64,000 nt of DNA from an uncultured Rhodopila sp. (GTDB lineage: Bacteria; Pseudomonadota; Alphaproteobacteria; Acetobacterales; Acetobacteraceae): the NCBI GenBank assembly GCA_903851415.1, contig CAINOE010000124.1:62001-126000 (forward strand), read 5' to 3'. The number at the start of each line of letters is the position of its first letter. The stretch's first letter is position 1. The notes under the pieces are model-generated. The model had not been told where the DNA came from and searched no databases. It was given only the letters and a program-made list of their open reading frames with translations. This document shows, one piece after another, positions 18,371-29,816 of the stretch. A program made the position numbers and the translations under genes.

Positions 18371-21013
18371 ATGAACATCGAGCAACAACGGCTGGCCGAC
18401 TGCACCGCGGCGCCACCCGGATGGAAGAAATGGGGTCCGTATTTAAGCGAACGGCAGTGGGGCACGGTCCGCGAGGACTATAGCGCGCACGGCAATGCCT
18501 GGGACTATCTTCCACATGACCATGCCCGCAGCCGCGCATACCGATGGGGCGAGGACGGCATCGCCGGCTTTTCCGACGACAACCAGATTTTGTGCCTGTC
18601 CCTGGCGCTGTGGAATGAGCGCGACCCGATCCTGAAGGAGCGCCTGTTCGGTCTGACCAACAGCGAGGGCAATCACGGCGAAGACGTGAAGGAACTGTAC
18701 TACTATCTCGATGCCACTCCGACGCATTCCTATCTGCGGATGCTCTATAAGTACCCGCAGGCGGCCTTCCCCTACGCCGACCTGGTGGCGGAAAATCGGC
18801 GCCGTGGCATCGGCGCGCCGGAATACGAGCTGCTCGATACGGGGATATTCGACGATAACCGGTATTTCGACGTGTTCGTCGAATACGCCCGGGCCGGCGT
18901 GGACGATGTCCTGATGCGGATAACCGCGCACAACCGCGGCGACGCGCCGAGTCCTTTGCATCTCTTGCCGCAGCTCGTATTCCGCAATACCTGGAGCTGG
19001 AAGCCCGGCCAGCATCGGCCCGCCTTGCGCGGCGATGGCAACGCCATTGTCGCCGCGCACGAAACCCTGGGCGTCTATCATTGCACCGCGGGCAGTCCAA
19101 ACAACCCCGCCATGCAATGGCTGTTGACCGAAAATGAGACCAACGGCAAAAGACTGTTCTCGGCGCCGGGCGGCGGACCGTTCAAGGATGGCTTCCATGA
19201 TTATCTCATCGGCGGCCGGAAGGACGCGGTCTCGGCGGCGAATCAGGGCACCAAGGCTGCCGCGCACTTCCGCTTCGACGTCCCCGCGCATGGCTCGGTC
19301 AGCGTTAACCTGAGGCTGTCGAGCGCAACGAGCTCCGCGCCGCCGGAGGATTTCGATCGCATTTTCAGCCAGCGCATCGCCGAAGCCGATGAATTCTACG
19401 CGGCACTGCAGCACGATATCGAAAGCGCCGACGCCAGGCACGTCCAGCGTCAGGCGCTCGCCGGAATGATCTGGAGCAAGCAATACTTTTATTTCGACAT
19501 TCCCGAATGGATCAAAGGCGATCCCTGTCAGTTCCCGCCTCCCGCGGAACGGCGCCACGGCCGCAACCACGAGTGGATGCATCTGAATAATGCCGATATC
19601 ATCTCCATGCCCGACAAATGGGAATATCCGTGGTACGCGGCGTGGGATCTGGCGTTTCATACAATTCCGTTCGCCCTGGTTGATTCCGAGTTCGCCAAGG
19701 AACAGCTCCTGCTGCTGACGCGCGAATGGTACATGCACCCCAACGGCCAGATTCCGGCTTATGAGTGGGCCTTCGGCGATGTGAATCCGCCAGTGCACGC
19801 CTGGGCAACCTGGCGTGTTTATCAGATGGATCGCAACCACCGCGGCGGGAAGGGCGATCTCGCTTTTCTGGAACGCGTGTTTCATAAGTTGCTGCTTAAC
19901 TTCACCTGGTGGGTGAACCGCAAGGATGCCGAAGGACGCAACATATTCCAGGGCGGATTCTTGGGTCTCGACAACATCGGCGTATTCGACCGCAGCGCCC
20001 AACTGCCGACTGGCGGTCACATCGATCAGGCCGACGGCACAAGCTGGATGGCGATGTACTCGTTGAATCTCATGCGTATTGCACTGGAGCTGGCGCAGCA
20101 CAATCCGGTCTATCAGGACGTCGCCACGAAGTTCTTCGAGCACTTCCTGCAAATCGCCGAGGCGATGAGCAACGTCGGCGATGCCGGCATCGGGCTTTGG
20201 GACGACGAGGACAAATTCTTCTACGACGTGCTGCACCTGCCCGACGACTCCATGGTTCCGCTCAAAATCCGTTCCATGGTCGGCTTGATTCCGCTGTTCG
20301 CCGTCGAAACCCTGGAGCCGGAACTGCTCGATAAGGTTCCGGAGTTCAAACGCCGCCTGGAGTGGTTTCTGCACTACCGCCCGGATCTGGCGGCCCTGGT
20401 GTCGCATTGGAACGAGGAGGGTCGCGGCCATCGCCGTCTGCTGTCGCTGCTGCGCGGTCATCGCATGAAGCGGCTGCTCAGGCGCATGCTGGATGAGACC
20501 GAATTTCTCTCCGACTACGGCATCCGGGCGATTTCCAAATATCACGACCGTCATCCCTATATCTTCAATGTCAACGGCATGGACCTGAGCGTGCACTATT
20601 TGCCGGCGGAATCGGACTCGGGGCTGTTCGGCGGCAATTCGAACTGGCGCGGTCCGATCTGGTTCCCCGTCAACTATCTGCTGATCGAGTCGCTGCAGAA
20701 ATTCCATCACTACTACGGCGATGACTTCAAGATCGAGTGCCCGACGGGATCAGGGACATTCGTCACGATCGACCAGGCGGCGACCGAGATTGCCAGGCGT
20801 TTGACCAGGATTTTCCTCAAGGACGAGCATGGCAGGCGGCCGGTGTTCTCGCAGTATCCACGACAGCAGAGCGATGAGCACTTCCGCGATCATGTCCTGT
20901 TCTACGAGTACTTTCACGGCGACACCGGCCGCGGCGTCGGTGCGTCGCACCAGACCGGGTGGACCGGGCTGGTCGCCAAACTGCTTCAGCCGCGCCAGCC
21001 TTCGCGCAATTGA
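18371..21013 (+). CDS. MGH1-type glycoside hydrolase (GH63-like alpha-glucosidase family)
   Basis: About 880 aa, cytoplasmic (no signal peptide). It starts ADCTAAPPGWKKWGPYLSERQWGTVREDYS and contains LTNSEGNHGEDVKELYYYLDATPTHSYLRMLYKYPQ in pieces, both hallmarks of the large bacterial MGH1/GH63-like proteins. The catalytic (alpha/alpha)6 barrel runs through WYAAWDLAFHTIPFALVD and the C-terminal NSNWRGPIWFPVNYLLIE. Relatives act on alpha-glucosides such as glucosylglycerate or mannosylglycerate, a compatible-solute link I infer only. It leads a four-gene operon with SDR, MIP and GMC genes. Confidence 0.88.
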   Translation: MNIEQQRLADCTAAPPGWKKWGPYLSERQWGTVREDYSAHGNAWDYLPHDHARSRAYRWGEDGIAGFSDDNQILCLSLALWNERDPILKERLFGLTNSEGNHGEDVKELYYYLDATPTHSYLRMLYKYPQAAFPYADLVAENRRRGIGAPEYELLDTGIFDDNRYFDVFVEYARAGVDDVLMRITAHNRGDAPSPLHLLPQLVFRNTWSWKPGQHRPALRGDGNAIVAAHETLGVYHCTAGSPNNPAMQWLLTENETNGKRLFSAPGGGPFKDGFHDYLIGGRKDAVSAANQGTKAAAHFRFDVPAHGSVSVNLRLSSATSSAPPEDFDRIFSQRIAEADEFYAALQHDIESADARHVQRQALAGMIWSKQYFYFDIPEWIKGDPCQFPPPAERRHGRNHEWMHLNNADIISMPDKWEYPWYAAWDLAFHTIPFALVDSEFAKEQLLLLTREWYMHPNGQIPAYEWAFGDVNPPVHAWATWRVYQMDRNHRGGKGDLAFLERVFHKLLLNFTWWVNRKDAEGRNIFQGGFLGLDNIGVFDRSAQLPTGGHIDQADGTSWMAMYSLNLMRIALELAQHNPVYQDVATKFFEHFLQIAEAMSNVGDAGIGLWDDEDKFFYDVLHLPDDSMVPLKIRSMVGLIPLFAVETLEPELLDKVPEFKRRLEWFLHYRPDLAALVSHWNEEGRGHRRLLSLLRGHRMKRLLRRMLDETEFLSDYGIRAISKYHDRHPYIFNVNGMDLSVHYLPAESDSGLFGGNSNWRGPIWFPVNYLLIESLQKFHHYYGDDFKIECPTGSGTFVTIDQAATEIARRLTRIFLKDEHGRRPVFSQYPRQQSDEHFRDHVLFYEYFHGDTGRGVGASHQTGWTGLVAKLLQPRQPSRN

Positions 21014-21039
21014 CCTTCATTTCTCAAGGAGACGTCTTT

Positions 21040-21900
21040 ATGCAAGCTCCCGCGCATCCGTCCCATCTGCCCCGGCCCGTAATGCCGCAGTGTCCGCCTC
21101 AGCACATGCTGGAGGGTCAGAAAGCATTGGTCACAGGCGGAGGTTCCGGCATCGGACGCGCCATCGCGCTGGCGCTTGGTCAGGCGGGTGCCGACGTGAT
21201 CGTCAACTATGTGTCCGGCGCGGAGACCGCGGAACAAGTCGCCACCGAAATCCGCGCCTTCGGCGTGCGCGCCATGCCGATATGCGCCGACGTGTCGGAT
21301 GAAGATCAGGTCCGGGCCATGTTCAGGCAGGCGATCGAGGCGTTCGGAACGATCGATATTCTGGTCAACAACGCCGGTCTGCAGCAGGACGCCGCGTTCG
21401 AGGACATGTCGCTCGCCCAATGGAACAAAGTCATCGGCGTCAACCTGACGGGCCAGTTCCTGTGCGCGCGCGAAGCGGTGCGCGAATTCAAGCGGCGCGG
21501 GGTGAAACCGGAGGTTTCGTGCGCGGCGGGCAAGATCCTGTGCATCAGCTCCGTGCACGAGGTGATTCCCTGGGCCGGGCACGTCAATTACGCCGCGTCG
21601 AAGGGCGGGGTGATGTTGATGATGAAAAGTCTGGCGCAGGAGGTCGCGCCGTATCGCATACGGGTCAACAGCATCTGTCCGGGGGCGATCCGCACGCCGA
21701 TCAACATGGAGGCATGGGGCACTCCGGAAGCTTATCAGGAGCTGCTGAAACTCATTCCGTATAAGCGTATCGGCGAACCGGACGAGATCGGCCGCGCGGC
21801 GGTCTGGCTCGCCTCCGACTACGCCGACTACGTGCATGGAATCAGCCTGTTCGTGGACGGTGGCATGACCCTGTATCCCGGCTTCGAGACGGGGGGCTGA
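21040..21900 (+). CDS. SDR-family oxidoreductase (glucose 1-dehydrogenase-like)
   Basis: 286 aa classical short-chain dehydrogenase: cofactor motif TGGGSGIGRA, NNAG in the central sheet, and the catalytic YAASKGG (Tyr-x-x-x-Lys) preceded by a Ser. The C-terminal SLFVDGGMTLYPGF is typical of glucose/ribitol dehydrogenase-like members. The ATG at 21040 follows AAGGAG with 7-nt spacing. It is 26 bp after the glycosidase stop and 5 bp before the MIP start, hence a probable operon acting on sugars or sugar alcohols released by the hydrolase. Confidence 0.92.
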   Translation: MQAPAHPSHLPRPVMPQCPPQHMLEGQKALVTGGGSGIGRAIALALGQAGADVIVNYVSGAETAEQVATEIRAFGVRAMPICADVSDEDQVRAMFRQAIEAFGTIDILVNNAGLQQDAAFEDMSLAQWNKVIGVNLTGQFLCAREAVREFKRRGVKPEVSCAAGKILCISSVHEVIPWAGHVNYAASKGGVMLMMKSLAQEVAPYRIRVNSICPGAIRTPINMEAWGTPEAYQELLKLIPYKRIGEPDEIGRAAVWLASDYADYVHGISLFVDGGMTLYPGFETGG

Positions 21901-21905
21901 GGCAG

Positions 21906-22748
21906 ATGCGACCGCCCTTGAGCCCCGGCGCTGCGCTGCGCCAGCACTGGCCCGAATACCTCATGGAAGCCTGGCTGCTTGGGACGTTCATGGTCTCGGC
22001 CGGTGTTTTTGCGACGCTGCTCGGCTTCCCCGGCTCGCCGTTGCCGCGCGTGGTGATGGATGAGGGCGTGCGGCGCGCGCTGATGGGCGCGGCGATGGGA
22101 CTGACCGCGGTGGTGCTGATCTATTCGCCCTGGGGCAAGCGCTCAGGCGCGCACATGAATCCAGCCGTCACGCTGACGTATTGGAGATTGGGAAAAGTCG
22201 CCCGGTGGGATGCCGTGTTCTATATTCTCGCGCAGTTCGCCGGTGGTGTGGTCGGCGTATCCATTGTCGCCGTGCTGCTGGGCGATGCCTTTACCGCGCC
22301 CCCGGTGCACTACGTCGCGACGCTGCCGGGCAGGCACGGTGCGTTCGCGGCATTTGCCGGGGAATTCCTGATTTCGGCGCTGCTGATGTCGGTGATCCTG
22401 CGGGTCTCGAACGCTCCCCGCTATGCAATGCTCACGGGGATCTGCGCGGGCGCGATGGTTGCGATCTACATTACTTTGGAAGCGCCGATCTCCGGGATGA
22501 GCATGAACCCCGCGCGTTCGTTCGCCTCGGCCTTGCCGGCCCGGCTGTGGCGTGATTTGTGGGTTTATTTGACGGCCCCGGTTCTCGGCATGCAGTTGGC
22601 GGCGGCGCTGTATGTCTTTCAGCGCGGCAGACAGGCGGTCGCTTGCGCCAAGTTGCTTCATCCTTCCGACCAGCGCTGCATCCACTGCGGTTACGTTCCG
22701 ACCGCGCGGGGCAAGCTGGTTGCCGAACCAAAAGAGGCATCACGATGA
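21906..22748 (+). CDS. MIP-family channel (aquaporin/glycerol facilitator-like) with Cys-rich tail
   Basis: 280 aa with six membrane helices and both NPA boxes intact (HMNPAVTLT and SMNPARSFAS), so a functional water/small-solute pore is expected. Unusually, the C-terminal cytoplasmic tail contains CAKLLHPSDQRCIHCGYVP, a Cys/His cluster (C-x-x-C plus His) that could bind metal or a redox group. It overlaps the downstream GMC gene by ATGA and follows the SDR by 5 bp. Together these suggest a polyol or compatible-solute transport/oxidation unit. Selectivity cannot be read reliably from the sequence. Confidence 0.88.
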   Translation: MRPPLSPGAALRQHWPEYLMEAWLLGTFMVSAGVFATLLGFPGSPLPRVVMDEGVRRALMGAAMGLTAVVLIYSPWGKRSGAHMNPAVTLTYWRLGKVARWDAVFYILAQFAGGVVGVSIVAVLLGDAFTAPPVHYVATLPGRHGAFAAFAGEFLISALLMSVILRVSNAPRYAMLTGICAGAMVAIYITLEAPISGMSMNPARSFASALPARLWRDLWVYLTAPVLGMQLAAALYVFQRGRQAVACAKLLHPSDQRCIHCGYVPTARGKLVAEPKEASR

Positions 22749-24205
22749 CGAATTCCAGCCAATATCAGGTCATTATTGTGGGGTCGGGCGCCGGCGGATC
22801 CGCTGCCGCGTTTCGATTGGCGCAAGCCGGCCTGCGTGTCGCCCTGATCGAGAAGGGCGGACCGTTACCGAAAGATGGCAGTACGCTCGACTTCAACCGC
22901 GTCGTGCATGAAGGTGCTTTCAAAAGCCGGGAGCAATGGCGTGACCGTCAGGGCCGCGTGTTCTGTCCGGAAGAATACTTCAACGTTGGCGGCAAGACAA
23001 AATGGTATGGCGCGGCGCTTCTGCGCTACGGCCGGCAGGAGTTTTCCGCGGAAGCGGCTTTCCAGTGTGCGGGGTGGCCAATCACGTATGACGAATTGCT
23101 GCCTTACTATGAAGAGGCCGAGCGAGCGCTTGGTGTCCGCGACCTCGATGCCGAGCCTGATCTGCAACGCATCGCCGATATCGTCACGCGCGGTGCTTCG
23201 GCCTGGAGCCACGAGGCCCTGCCGATGGGCTTGTCGCCGGCAATCGTGCGGAACCCCGCCGAAGCGCGCCACTTTGATGGTTTCGCTTCCGTCGCCAACC
23301 TGAAATCCGATGCGGAGACAGCATTCTTGCAGCCGGTGCTCGGGGCGGCCAACCTGACAGTCCTGACGGGCCGTGCCGTCACCGGGCTTATCGGCGATTC
23401 ATGCGACGCTACCCGCATCAAGGCCGTTCGCCTCGACGACGGAACCGAACTGCAGGGCGATGTCGTTCTGTTGGCCGCGGGTGCTTTGCACTCGCCACGT
23501 TTGCTGCAGAGGTACCTGGCCGCCAACGGCCTGTCTGCGCGATTGCCGTGCGCGGCGGCGGTGGGACGCAATCTGAAAACGCATTTGCTGACGGCGATGA
23601 TTGCGATTTCCACGACGCGGATGACCGACCTGATCCGCAAGACCCGCATCTTCCTGAGTTCCGATTTGCCCCATAGCAGCGTCCAACCTTTGGGTTTTGA
23701 TGGTGAACTCATGAGCACCCTGATTCCAAAGTTTGTCCCTCGCGGCGTCGCGCGGTCGGTTGGAGATCACGCCTACGGCTTTTTTCTGCAGACCGAAGAC
23801 GGCGCGCATCGCGATAACCGCGTCATTGCGGAGTCCGGTGCGACGCAGGGTCTGCCGGTTCTCGACTACGATGCCACCCGGACTCCGGCGGCCGCCAACG
23901 AGCACCGTCAATTGGTCCGAAGTTTCACAATTGCGCTTGCGCGCGCCGGGATGATTGCGTTTTCCCAGCGCATCGGCATCGCCGGCACAGCCCATGTCAG
24001 CGGAACGCTCGCAACCGGGAATGATCCTGCGCAGTCGGTGGTTGATTCCCTGGGACAGGTGCACGGAATGAAATCTCTATACGTGGTCGACGGCAGCATT
24101 TTGCCGCGTTCGAGCCGGGTGAATCCGTCCTTGACGATTTATGCCTGGGCTCTGCGCGTGGCCGACACTATCGCGGGACGCCTGAACCCTGAGACGGCAG
24201 TATAG
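22745..24205 (+). CDS. GMC-family FAD oxidoreductase
   Basis: 486 aa. N-terminal FAD motif VIIVGSGAGGSAAAFRLA; the GMC C-terminal domain is complete with HVSGTLATGNDPAQSVVDSL and NPSLTIYAWALRVADTIAGR, where the His and Asn are the usual active-site pair. Such enzymes oxidise alcohols or sugars, passing electrons to a quinone or cytochrome. Translation is coupled to the MIP gene (ATGA). A convergent ModE-like gene ends 85 bp downstream, closing the operon. Confidence 0.9.
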   Translation: MTNSSQYQVIIVGSGAGGSAAAFRLAQAGLRVALIEKGGPLPKDGSTLDFNRVVHEGAFKSREQWRDRQGRVFCPEEYFNVGGKTKWYGAALLRYGRQEFSAEAAFQCAGWPITYDELLPYYEEAERALGVRDLDAEPDLQRIADIVTRGASAWSHEALPMGLSPAIVRNPAEARHFDGFASVANLKSDAETAFLQPVLGAANLTVLTGRAVTGLIGDSCDATRIKAVRLDDGTELQGDVVLLAAGALHSPRLLQRYLAANGLSARLPCAAAVGRNLKTHLLTAMIAISTTRMTDLIRKTRIFLSSDLPHSSVQPLGFDGELMSTLIPKFVPRGVARSVGDHAYGFFLQTEDGAHRDNRVIAESGATQGLPVLDYDATRTPAAANEHRQLVRSFTIALARAGMIAFSQRIGIAGTAHVSGTLATGNDPAQSVVDSLGQVHGMKSLYVVDGSILPRSSRVNPSLTIYAWALRVADTIAGRLNPETAV

Positions 24206-24290
24206 ACGGGTGGCCAGGATGCCCGCCGGCCCATGCCGATCGTACGATGTCAGACGATGATCATCGTGCTGCCGGGGCCGGTGACGTTCC

Positions 24291-24785
24291 TCAACGTGGC
24301 GGGCGGGTTTCCGCGGGGGCGGTTCCCGGGCGGCGCCTGATTGATGCGTCTCGGGCCCTCCCGGCACCGTTCTTCTTAACAGCGCAATCCTCCGAGCCCA
24401 TCCCCGCCTCGATCGGATCGCACGCGGTCTGCTGCCGCGTGGACACCGGTGCCAGCAGGAGATTCAACGCATCGACGTCGCTGGCGAACATGATCTTCGC
24501 TTTCGTCTCCATCGAGCGGAAAATGTCCAGCACGGCCCGCCCGGTCGGGGTCAGCGAGGCGCTGCCGCCCCGGCGGCCGCCGATGACGCGCGTCACCAGA
24601 GGCTCCCGGAAATATCCGTTCATGCTTTCAAGCAGTTTCCAGGCATTCGGGTAGGCCATGCCCATTGTCCGCGCCGCGGCGGCAATCGAGCCCTGCCGAT
24701 CGATGCCCTCCAGCAACGCCATCTTGCCCGGGCCGATCAGCGGCAGGACGCGCACCTGGACGTTCAGCTCCGTTTGATCGGCCAT
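24291..24785 (-). CDS. ModE-like winged-helix DNA-binding protein lacking molybdate-binding domains
   Basis: 164 aa. Residues about 15-115 match the N-terminal ModE/LysR-type winged helix (LLEGIDRQGSIAAAARTMGMAYPNAWKLLESMN, in two parts, then RVIGGRRGGSASLTPTGRAVLDIF). Full ModE/MopA proteins have two further Mop/TOBE domains that bind molybdate; here the chain ends in a Pro/Arg-rich tail. It lies downstream of the vnf structural operon on the same strand with a 102-bp gap. In other diazotrophs ModE-type proteins repress alternative nitrogenases when molybdate is present. That role here is inference, and Mo sensing would need a partner. Confidence 0.8.
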   Translation of the reverse strand: MADQTELNVQVRVLPLIGPGKMALLEGIDRQGSIAAAARTMGMAYPNAWKLLESMNGYFREPLVTRVIGGRRGGSASLTPTGRAVLDIFRSMETKAKIMFASDVDALNLLLAPVSTRQQTACDPIEAGMGSEDCAVKKNGAGRARDASIRRRPGTAPAETRPPR

Positions 24786-24887
24786 GTCTCCGTCCTGTTG
24801 GTGGTCCCGACCGCCTAGCCGCTTCGGCGGTGCGCGTCAAGCAACCATCCATCAGAACATTGATTTCGTTTGGTATTCCCCGGCAGA

Positions 24888-25379
24888 TCAAACTTCCTGC
24901 TCGTCCAGGGCCAGGCGCATGCCGGCGGCGTCGCGCATGACCCGGCGCATCCACAGCGGCGGCACGCCGTTCATCAGGCGCTGAACGTTGGAGATGACGT
25001 CGTCAATGTCGCGCACCGTCGCGCTCTTGACCGGGAAGATCCGCAGCGCATGCACGCGGAAGGCGGCGAGGTCGCTCAGCCCCAGGGTGAACAAGACCGA
25101 GCAGCCCTTCAGCGCATCGACCCGGTCCACCAACGGATCGCGGCCGGTGCCGTCGTCGTCCTCCATGTCGTCCATGATGCAGGTGCCGAGCTGCTTGCCG
25201 AGGCCGCCGCCCGGACCTTTCTTGGCGACGCCGCCGGGGCCGAAATGGATCACGTCAACGAATTCCGAGCTGTCCCTGGCCACGTCGTAGAAGACGACCT
25301 GTTTGGCGGCGGCGAAATTCGCGTCGACCTGGATCAGGCTGTTCGTGGTGACGGCGATACGAAGATGCGGGGCATCCAT
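24888..25379 (-). CDS. NifX-like dinitrogenase cofactor-binding-domain protein
   Basis: 163 aa with the fold pattern of the dinitrogenase iron-molybdenum cofactor family: LRIAVTTNSLIQVDANFAAAKQVVFYDV at the N-terminus, a Gly/Lys-rich loop (KKGPGGGLGKQLGTC), then LFTLGLSDLAAFRVHALRIFPVK. The C-terminal NGVPPLWMRRVMRD resembles the ends of nitrogenase-associated NifX relatives. It likely carries or protects the cofactor or its precursor. It is 18 bp behind the 297-aa ORF in the vnfDGK transcription unit. It differs clearly from the VnfX encoded at 35.9 kb, so it is not a simple duplicate. Confidence 0.75.
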   Translation of the reverse strand: MDAPHLRIAVTTNSLIQVDANFAAAKQVVFYDVARDSSEFVDVIHFGPGGVAKKGPGGGLGKQLGTCIMDDMEDDDGTGRDPLVDRVDALKGCSVLFTLGLSDLAAFRVHALRIFPVKSATVRDIDDVISNVQRLMNGVPPLWMRRVMRDAAGMRLALDEQEV

Positions 25380-25397
25380 GGCGGGTTCCTCGAAGGG

Positions 25398-26291
25398 TCA
25401 GGTCATCGGTTGGTTGATCGCCGCCGTCTCGCGCCCGAAACGCTGGCGGAAGCTGGCGGGCAAAGTCACGCCGTCCGGGGTGCGGGCGCGCCATTTGTCC
25501 AGCTCCGCCAGGGGCAGAGCGCCGTCGGTCAGCGCCTCGACCGGAATGATATACAGAACGTCGCGGTGAACAACGAAGAAGTCGATCGGGTAAAGCGACG
25601 CATCGCGATACAGCGGGCTGATTTCGATCTGCAGCAAGTCGCCTTCGATGTCGGTCTTCGGGTTGTCGCAATCGAAACGGGCATGCCGGTTGAACCGGCC
25701 GGTGCGGCGGAACTGATAAAGAACGCGGTCCTCGTCGAAGAAGCGCTTCAGCTCGCCGGTGATGTCGAAAAAATACTGCGACAGCATCGCTGCGACATAG
25801 GCTTCCGGGTAGGGCTGGCGCAACGATTCCAGATAGTAAGCCGTCGCGGACTCCAGCAGTACCAAGCCGATCGGCGTGATCGCGAGCGACAAAGCGAGCT
25901 TGTGAACGGTGCCGTTGAACCAGATGATGCCATCGTCGATCGTAATGCGGCCTTGCGGCGTGAACGCAACGGACCAGGCGACGCGCAGGATGCGGTAAAG
26001 CTCGGCCACCACCCTCTCGCTCATGGTGCCACGCGGCATGCCGGCCGCGCGCTGCCATGTCGTTTTGCCGTCGGAGTCGGGGGTCCGGGATTGCACATAC
26101 GAATCCAGCACCATGAAGGCGCTGAAGACGCCGCGCAGTTCGTCCGTTATCAGCTCCTGCCGCGGTTCCTCGGCAGCGAAGCTCAGGGCCTTGCGTTTCG
26201 TATAGAGTTCGATCTGCCGGTATTCCGGCAGCGACAAGCGGCGATGCGAGCCGTTGGTCGAACCGGTGAGCAGGTCGTACAGCTTTACCAT
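25398..26291 (-). CDS. Unrecognised 297-aa protein in the vnfDGK operon
   Basis: I do not recognise a family. The protein is soluble, predicted mostly helical, without signal peptide, membrane helix or cysteine motif (only one Cys). Visible landmarks are LPEYRQIELYTKRKALSF, ITIDDGIIWFNGTVHKLAL and FDITGELKRFFDEDRVLYQFRRTGRFNRHARFD in pieces. It starts 64 bp after vnfK, separated by a strong hairpin, and is followed after 18 bp by the NifX-like gene. Position suggests an accessory protein of the V nitrogenase (assembly, cofactor insertion or protection). It does not look like AnfO. Confidence 0.7.
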   Translation of the reverse strand: MVKLYDLLTGSTNGSHRRLSLPEYRQIELYTKRKALSFAAEEPRQELITDELRGVFSAFMVLDSYVQSRTPDSDGKTTWQRAAGMPRGTMSERVVAELYRILRVAWSVAFTPQGRITIDDGIIWFNGTVHKLALSLAITPIGLVLLESATAYYLESLRQPYPEAYVAAMLSQYFFDITGELKRFFDEDRVLYQFRRTGRFNRHARFDCDNPKTDIEGDLLQIEISPLYRDASLYPIDFFVVHRDVLYIIPVEALTDGALPLAELDKWRARTPDGVTLPASFRQRFGRETAAINQPMT

Positions 26292-26321
26292 AACGTAGCG
26301 ATCTCCGTATCCGGCAGACGC

Positions 26322-26347
26322 CCGGGACGGGCTTGCTCCCGTCCCGG
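26322..26347 (-). promoter_or_regulatory. Intercistronic hairpin downstream of vnfK
   Basis: A perfect 10-bp GC-rich stem (26322-26331 and 26338-26347, CCGGGACGGG type) with a 6-nt loop lies between the vnfK stop and the next gene. No T-run follows in the minus-strand direction, so it is more likely an mRNA-stabilising or processing element than a full terminator. It would let vnfDGK be made in excess over the accessory genes. Confidence 0.7.
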
Positions 26348-26355
26348 ATTGGCAC

Positions 26356-27756
<1,401 letters not shown>

Positions 27757-27773
27757 TCATGACCAAATAGCGC

Positions 27774-29632
<1,859 letters not shown>

Positions 29633-29676
29633 CTATAGCGAAAAGCATGTTTTCCGGGTCGGACGCCGTCCGGAGT

Positions 29677-29690
29677 GTTCCGATCAGTAC
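29677..29690. promoter_or_regulatory. Candidate VnfA binding site (GTTC-N6-GTAC)
   Basis: GTTC CGATCA GTAC, whose complement is GTAC-N6-GAAC. As I recall, this is one of the two dyad forms described for VnfA in Azotobacter vinelandii. It lies between the two divergent sigma-54 promoters, 67 bp from the vnfD -24 element and 73 bp from the fusion-gene -24 element, so it could serve both. Confidence 0.65.
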
Positions 29691-29706
29691 GAATGGCCCG
29701 GGAAGA

Positions 29707-29720
29707 GTACACGCCGGTGC
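29707..29720. promoter_or_regulatory. Second, weaker candidate VnfA site (GTAC-N6-GTGC)
   Basis: GTAC ACGCCG GTGC begins exactly 30 bp after the first site, about three helical turns, so the two would face the same side of the DNA. It has one mismatch from a GTAC-N6-GTAC dyad. Assignment rests on spacing and resemblance only. Confidence 0.45.
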
Positions 29721-29762
29721 GCGGAGTGTGCGGACCGCGTCGTTTCCGGCCTGCCGAGCGTG

Positions 29763-29777
29763 TGGCACGGCGGTTGC
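29763..29777 (+). promoter_or_regulatory. Sigma-54 promoter of the NifX-GloA/nif11 operon
   Basis: TGGCACG GCGG TTGC, a perfect match to the -24/-12 consensus with 10 nt between GG and GC. Predicted start is near 29789, giving a leader of about 28 nt to the ATG at 29817, which has its own GGAGG Shine-Dalgarno. This shows the fusion gene belongs to the sigma-54/VnfA regulon. Confidence 0.9.
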
Positions 29778-29816
29778 GAAGCGTTTTCCACCTTATTCGT
29801 TCTCGGAGGTTTCTCC

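Noticed and set aside
18443-20710. 755-codon minus-strand frame antisense to the GH63-like gene
   Set aside because: Composition typical of antisense frames in high-GC DNA; the plus-strand protein matches a known family throughout.
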